DNA of 6,439 bases from Chloroflexota bacterium (lineage in GTDB: Bacteria > Chloroflexota > Dehalococcoidia > SM23-28-2 > RBG-16-64-32): assembly GCA_005880055.1 (NCBI GenBank), contig VBJS01000111.1, forward strand, positions 1,333 to 7,771. The letters run 5' to 3'. The position numbers were made by a program, and so were the translations under genes. Every line of letters starts with the position of its first letter. The first letter of the stretch is position 1. The notes below the pieces were generated by a model that saw nothing but the letters and a program-made list of their open reading frames with translations, did not search any database and was not told the origin of the DNA. Shown piece after piece: positions 4,730-6,439 of this stretch.

Positions 4730-6298
4730 GTGAGGACGCGCGGCTTTCGGCGATGGGCAACAGAGTACGGGCTGTCAATGCTGTTCGTCGCGGCCTGCAC
4801 CTGCTTCGTCGCGCTGGTCCTCGAGGCGGCCGATGTTTCCAACGCCTCCATGCTTTATCTGTTCGCTGTTCTCGCCAGCGCCGCCTTGTTCGGTTCGGGT
4901 CCTGCGATGTGCGCCGCCCTGGCATCGATTCTTGCGTACAACTTCTTCTTCGTGCCTCCCAGATACACCCTCACTGTTGCCGATAACGATGAATGGATCG
5001 CACTGGGCCTGCTACTTATCAGCGCCCTGATCACCGGCCAACTGGCAGCACTTATGCGAGAGCGTGGGAAGCAGGCCAGGCGGCGCGAGAAAGAGGCGGT
5101 CATCCTCTACGACGTCGTGCGCCTGATGGCCGAACCGGGCGTTCGGCAGGCAATCTCGGCGATCCTGAAACGCCTGCGACAGGAGCTTGGGTTGGCGGGT
5201 GCGCTCGCGGTTGTTGGTACGGACGGTTCACAGCCGATAATCGAGACCGCAGGCGACGATCAAGAAGCGATTATTCTCGCCCAGGAAGCGGTCAGCCGCC
5301 CGGAGATCATATTGGGCGGAGGCCGCGGCGCCACTGGCTCAAACCGTGCCGTGCCCGGCCGCTGGATCCGTGTAGTGAGGCCCAGCACCCGCCAGTTTGC
5401 CCTGCCTCGCCGCAATACCCGTGTGCGAACGGTGCCAATAGAAGCGGAGGGGGCCAGACTTGGAATTATAGCGCTGGTAACGAAGCCGGATGCACCCACT
5501 TTCTCCGGTGCTGACACCAGGTTGCTCTCCACCGTGGCGCATCAGTTGGGCCGGGCGCTTGAACGGCAGCGGCTTCAGCTGGAAGCGGCCGAAGCCGAAG
5601 CCCTGAGACGTACGGACGAACTGCGGGCAGCGCTGCTCAACGCCGTCTCACACGATCTGCGCACACCTCTCTCCTCGATCCTGGCCGCGGCGGGAAGCCT
5701 ACTACAAGCAGACGTGCACTGGAGCGAGGAAGACAGGCGCGCCTATGCGGAGTCGATAGTGCGCGAGGCAGAGCGCCTGGACCGGCTTGTCGGCAACCTG
5801 CTTGACCTGTCGAGAATTGAGTCCGGGACCATTCGTCCTGAGAAGGCCTGGTACGATCTCGGCTCCCTGATCAACGAGGTAGTAGGAAGAGTGATCCGCC
5901 GAAACGCCGATCATCCTGTGGCTGTGGATCTGCCTGACCAGTCGGCCCCGCTGTTCTTTGATTATGTAGAGATAGAGCAGGTTATTTCGAACCTTCTCGA
6001 GAATGCCCTGGCGCACACACCGCCGGGCACCCAGGTGAGGATCACCGCACTCCTTGGAGAGAACGCTGTGCAGGTCGACGTATCGGACAACGGGCCGGGC
6101 GTCGCCCCGGCTGCGCTTCCCCATGTTTTTACACCGTTTTACGGTTCAGGCGTGAACGGCAACGGCCTTGGCCTATCCATCGCGCGAGGCCTGGTCGAGG
6201 CGCACGGCGGCCGCATCTGGGTGCAGAATAAACCGGAGGGAGGCGCGCGCTTTGCCTTCACATTACCGGTCGGCCAGAGGCCTGCCGCAGTCGCATAA
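4730..6298 (+). CDS. Short KdpD-like membrane sensor histidine kinase
   Basis: Two-component sensor kinase of 522 residues. A DUF4118 membrane region has four hydrophobic segments (about 15-32, 41-55, 57-74, 88-108), with the FFFVPPRYTLTV loop typical of KdpD. A GAF-like region (about 125-280) follows, then a helical linker. The HisKA domain carries the phospho-accepting His308 in SHDLRTPLSSI. The ATPase core is complete: N box NLLENALAHTPPG (421-433), G1 DNGPG (453-457), F box FTPF (467-470), G2 GNGLGL (477-482). Compared with classical KdpD (about 900 residues) it lacks the N-terminal KdpD and Usp domains, a form seen in many bacteria. Classical KdpD controls the KdpFABC potassium pump, but no kdp pump genes are in the window, so the stimulus is unknown. 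The GTG at 4730 is the first start after an in-frame stop (4718-4720). It has no Shine-Dalgarno, and ATG at 4778 would cut into the first membrane segment. The last codon touches the response regulator that follows. Confidence 0.92.
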   Translation: MRTRGFRRWATEYGLSMLFVAACTCFVALVLEAADVSNASMLYLFAVLASAALFGSGPAMCAALASILAYNFFFVPPRYTLTVADNDEWIALGLLLISALITGQLAALMRERGKQARRREKEAVILYDVVRLMAEPGVRQAISAILKRLRQELGLAGALAVVGTDGSQPIIETAGDDQEAIILAQEAVSRPEIILGGGRGATGSNRAVPGRWIRVVRPSTRQFALPRRNTRVRTVPIEAEGARLGIIALVTKPDAPTFSGADTRLLSTVAHQLGRALERQRLQLEAAEAEALRRTDELRAALLNAVSHDLRTPLSSILAAAGSLLQADVHWSEEDRRAYAESIVREAERLDRLVGNLLDLSRIESGTIRPEKAWYDLGSLINEVVGRVIRRNADHPVAVDLPDQSAPLFFDYVEIEQVISNLLENALAHTPPGTQVRITALLGENAVQVDVSDNGPGVAPAALPHVFTPFYGSGVNGNGLGLSIARGLVEAHGGRIWVQNKPEGGARFAFTLPVGQRPAAVA

Positions 6299-6439
6299 GC
6301 GCGGGAGCCGGTGCGCGCATACTCGTCATCGACGACGAACCCTCGATTCTGCGGGCGCTGCGAACAAACCTGAACGGCCACGGTTTCAGAGTGACCACTG
6401 CCGCGTCCGGCCGGGAGGGGCTGGATGCTTACAAGCGCG
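6295..6439 (+). CDS. KdpE-like response regulator, N-terminal receiver fragment
   Basis: An open frame runs to the right edge and encodes ARILVIDDEPSILRALRTNL and then a segment ending GREGLDAYKR. This is the first strand and helix of a receiver domain, with the acidic pair of the IDDEP motif that binds magnesium. The spacing and the ILRALRTNL sequence are typical of KdpE. It would receive phosphate from His308 of the kinase just upstream. The phospho-accepting Asp and the DNA-binding domain lie outside the window. The frame has no ATG, GTG or TTG between its upstream stop (6229-6231) and the IDDEP motif. The start given is ATA at 6295, which overlaps the kinase stop as ATAA and would give a normal-looking N-terminus (I/M)SAGAGARILV. 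GTG at 6311 is nearby but in the wrong frame. The gene may use a non-standard start, carry a start-codon mutation, or contain a one-base sequence error. Confidence 0.8.
   Translation, partial: MSAGAGARILVIDDEPSILRALRTNLNGHGFRVTTAASGREGLDAYKR

Noticed and set aside
5702..6124. 140-codon minus-strand open frame inside the kinase gene
   Set aside because: It covers the HisKA and ATPase coding region of the kinase in antisense. No ribosome site or domain supports it.
6311..6439. GTG at 6311 as the annotated start of the response regulator
   Set aside because: In the sequence as given, this frame translates to a product unlike a receiver domain. The IDDEP motif is in a different frame, so it would work only if a base is missing.
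1..6439. Mobile element, prophage, CRISPR or defence system
   Set aside because: I saw no transposase, integrase, terminal inverted repeats, regular direct repeats or defence-protein motifs. The genes are housekeeping or signalling with uniform GC-rich composition.

Overview
The window looks like chromosomal housekeeping DNA from a GC-rich bacterium. Its gene content and style suggest Chloroflexota or a neighbouring lineage: the gene order rpsF-ssb-rpsR, a short KdpD-like kinase followed by a KdpE-like regulator, a zinc-motif S18 with a long charged N-terminus, and frequent GTG/TTG starts. The phylum is an inference from these traits and is not proven. There are no RNA genes, CRISPR arrays, insertion sequences or other signs of mobile DNA.

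Minus strand, read from about 4643 down to 1: a tightly packed series of seven genes. A good extended -10 (4638-4643) precedes a GC-rich leader with two competing hairpins. Then come rpsF (ribosomal protein S6), ssb (single-stranded DNA-binding protein), rpsR (S18), a membrane-anchored SurA/PrsA-type foldase with a parvulin-like domain, hom (homoserine dehydrogenase with an ACT domain), a 335-residue pure coiled-coil protein of unknown function, and the first codons of what appears to be thrC (threonine synthase), which runs off the left edge. Gaps are 2 to 29 bases and most genes have a clear Shine-Dalgarno sequence, so they are probably co-transcribed. This would join translation and replication genes to threonine biosynthesis. 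Hom and ThrC act in the same pathway; the coiled-coil gene between them is the least explained item.

Plus strand, 4730 to 6439: a divergently transcribed two-component system. The sensor kinase has four membrane segments (DUF4118), a GAF-like region and a complete HisKA/HATPase core, but lacks the large N-terminal KdpD and Usp domains of classical KdpD. The receiver domain that follows is cut by the window edge and has no ATG, GTG or TTG start in its frame. The stop of the kinase reads ATAA where an ATGA overlap would be expected.

The intergenic region 4558-4729 carries the rpsF promoter and leader and probably the kinase promoter. I did not find a clear new multi-gene system. The best leads are the coiled-coil gene in the threonine operon, the possible attenuator in the rpsF leader, and the missing start codon of the response regulator.
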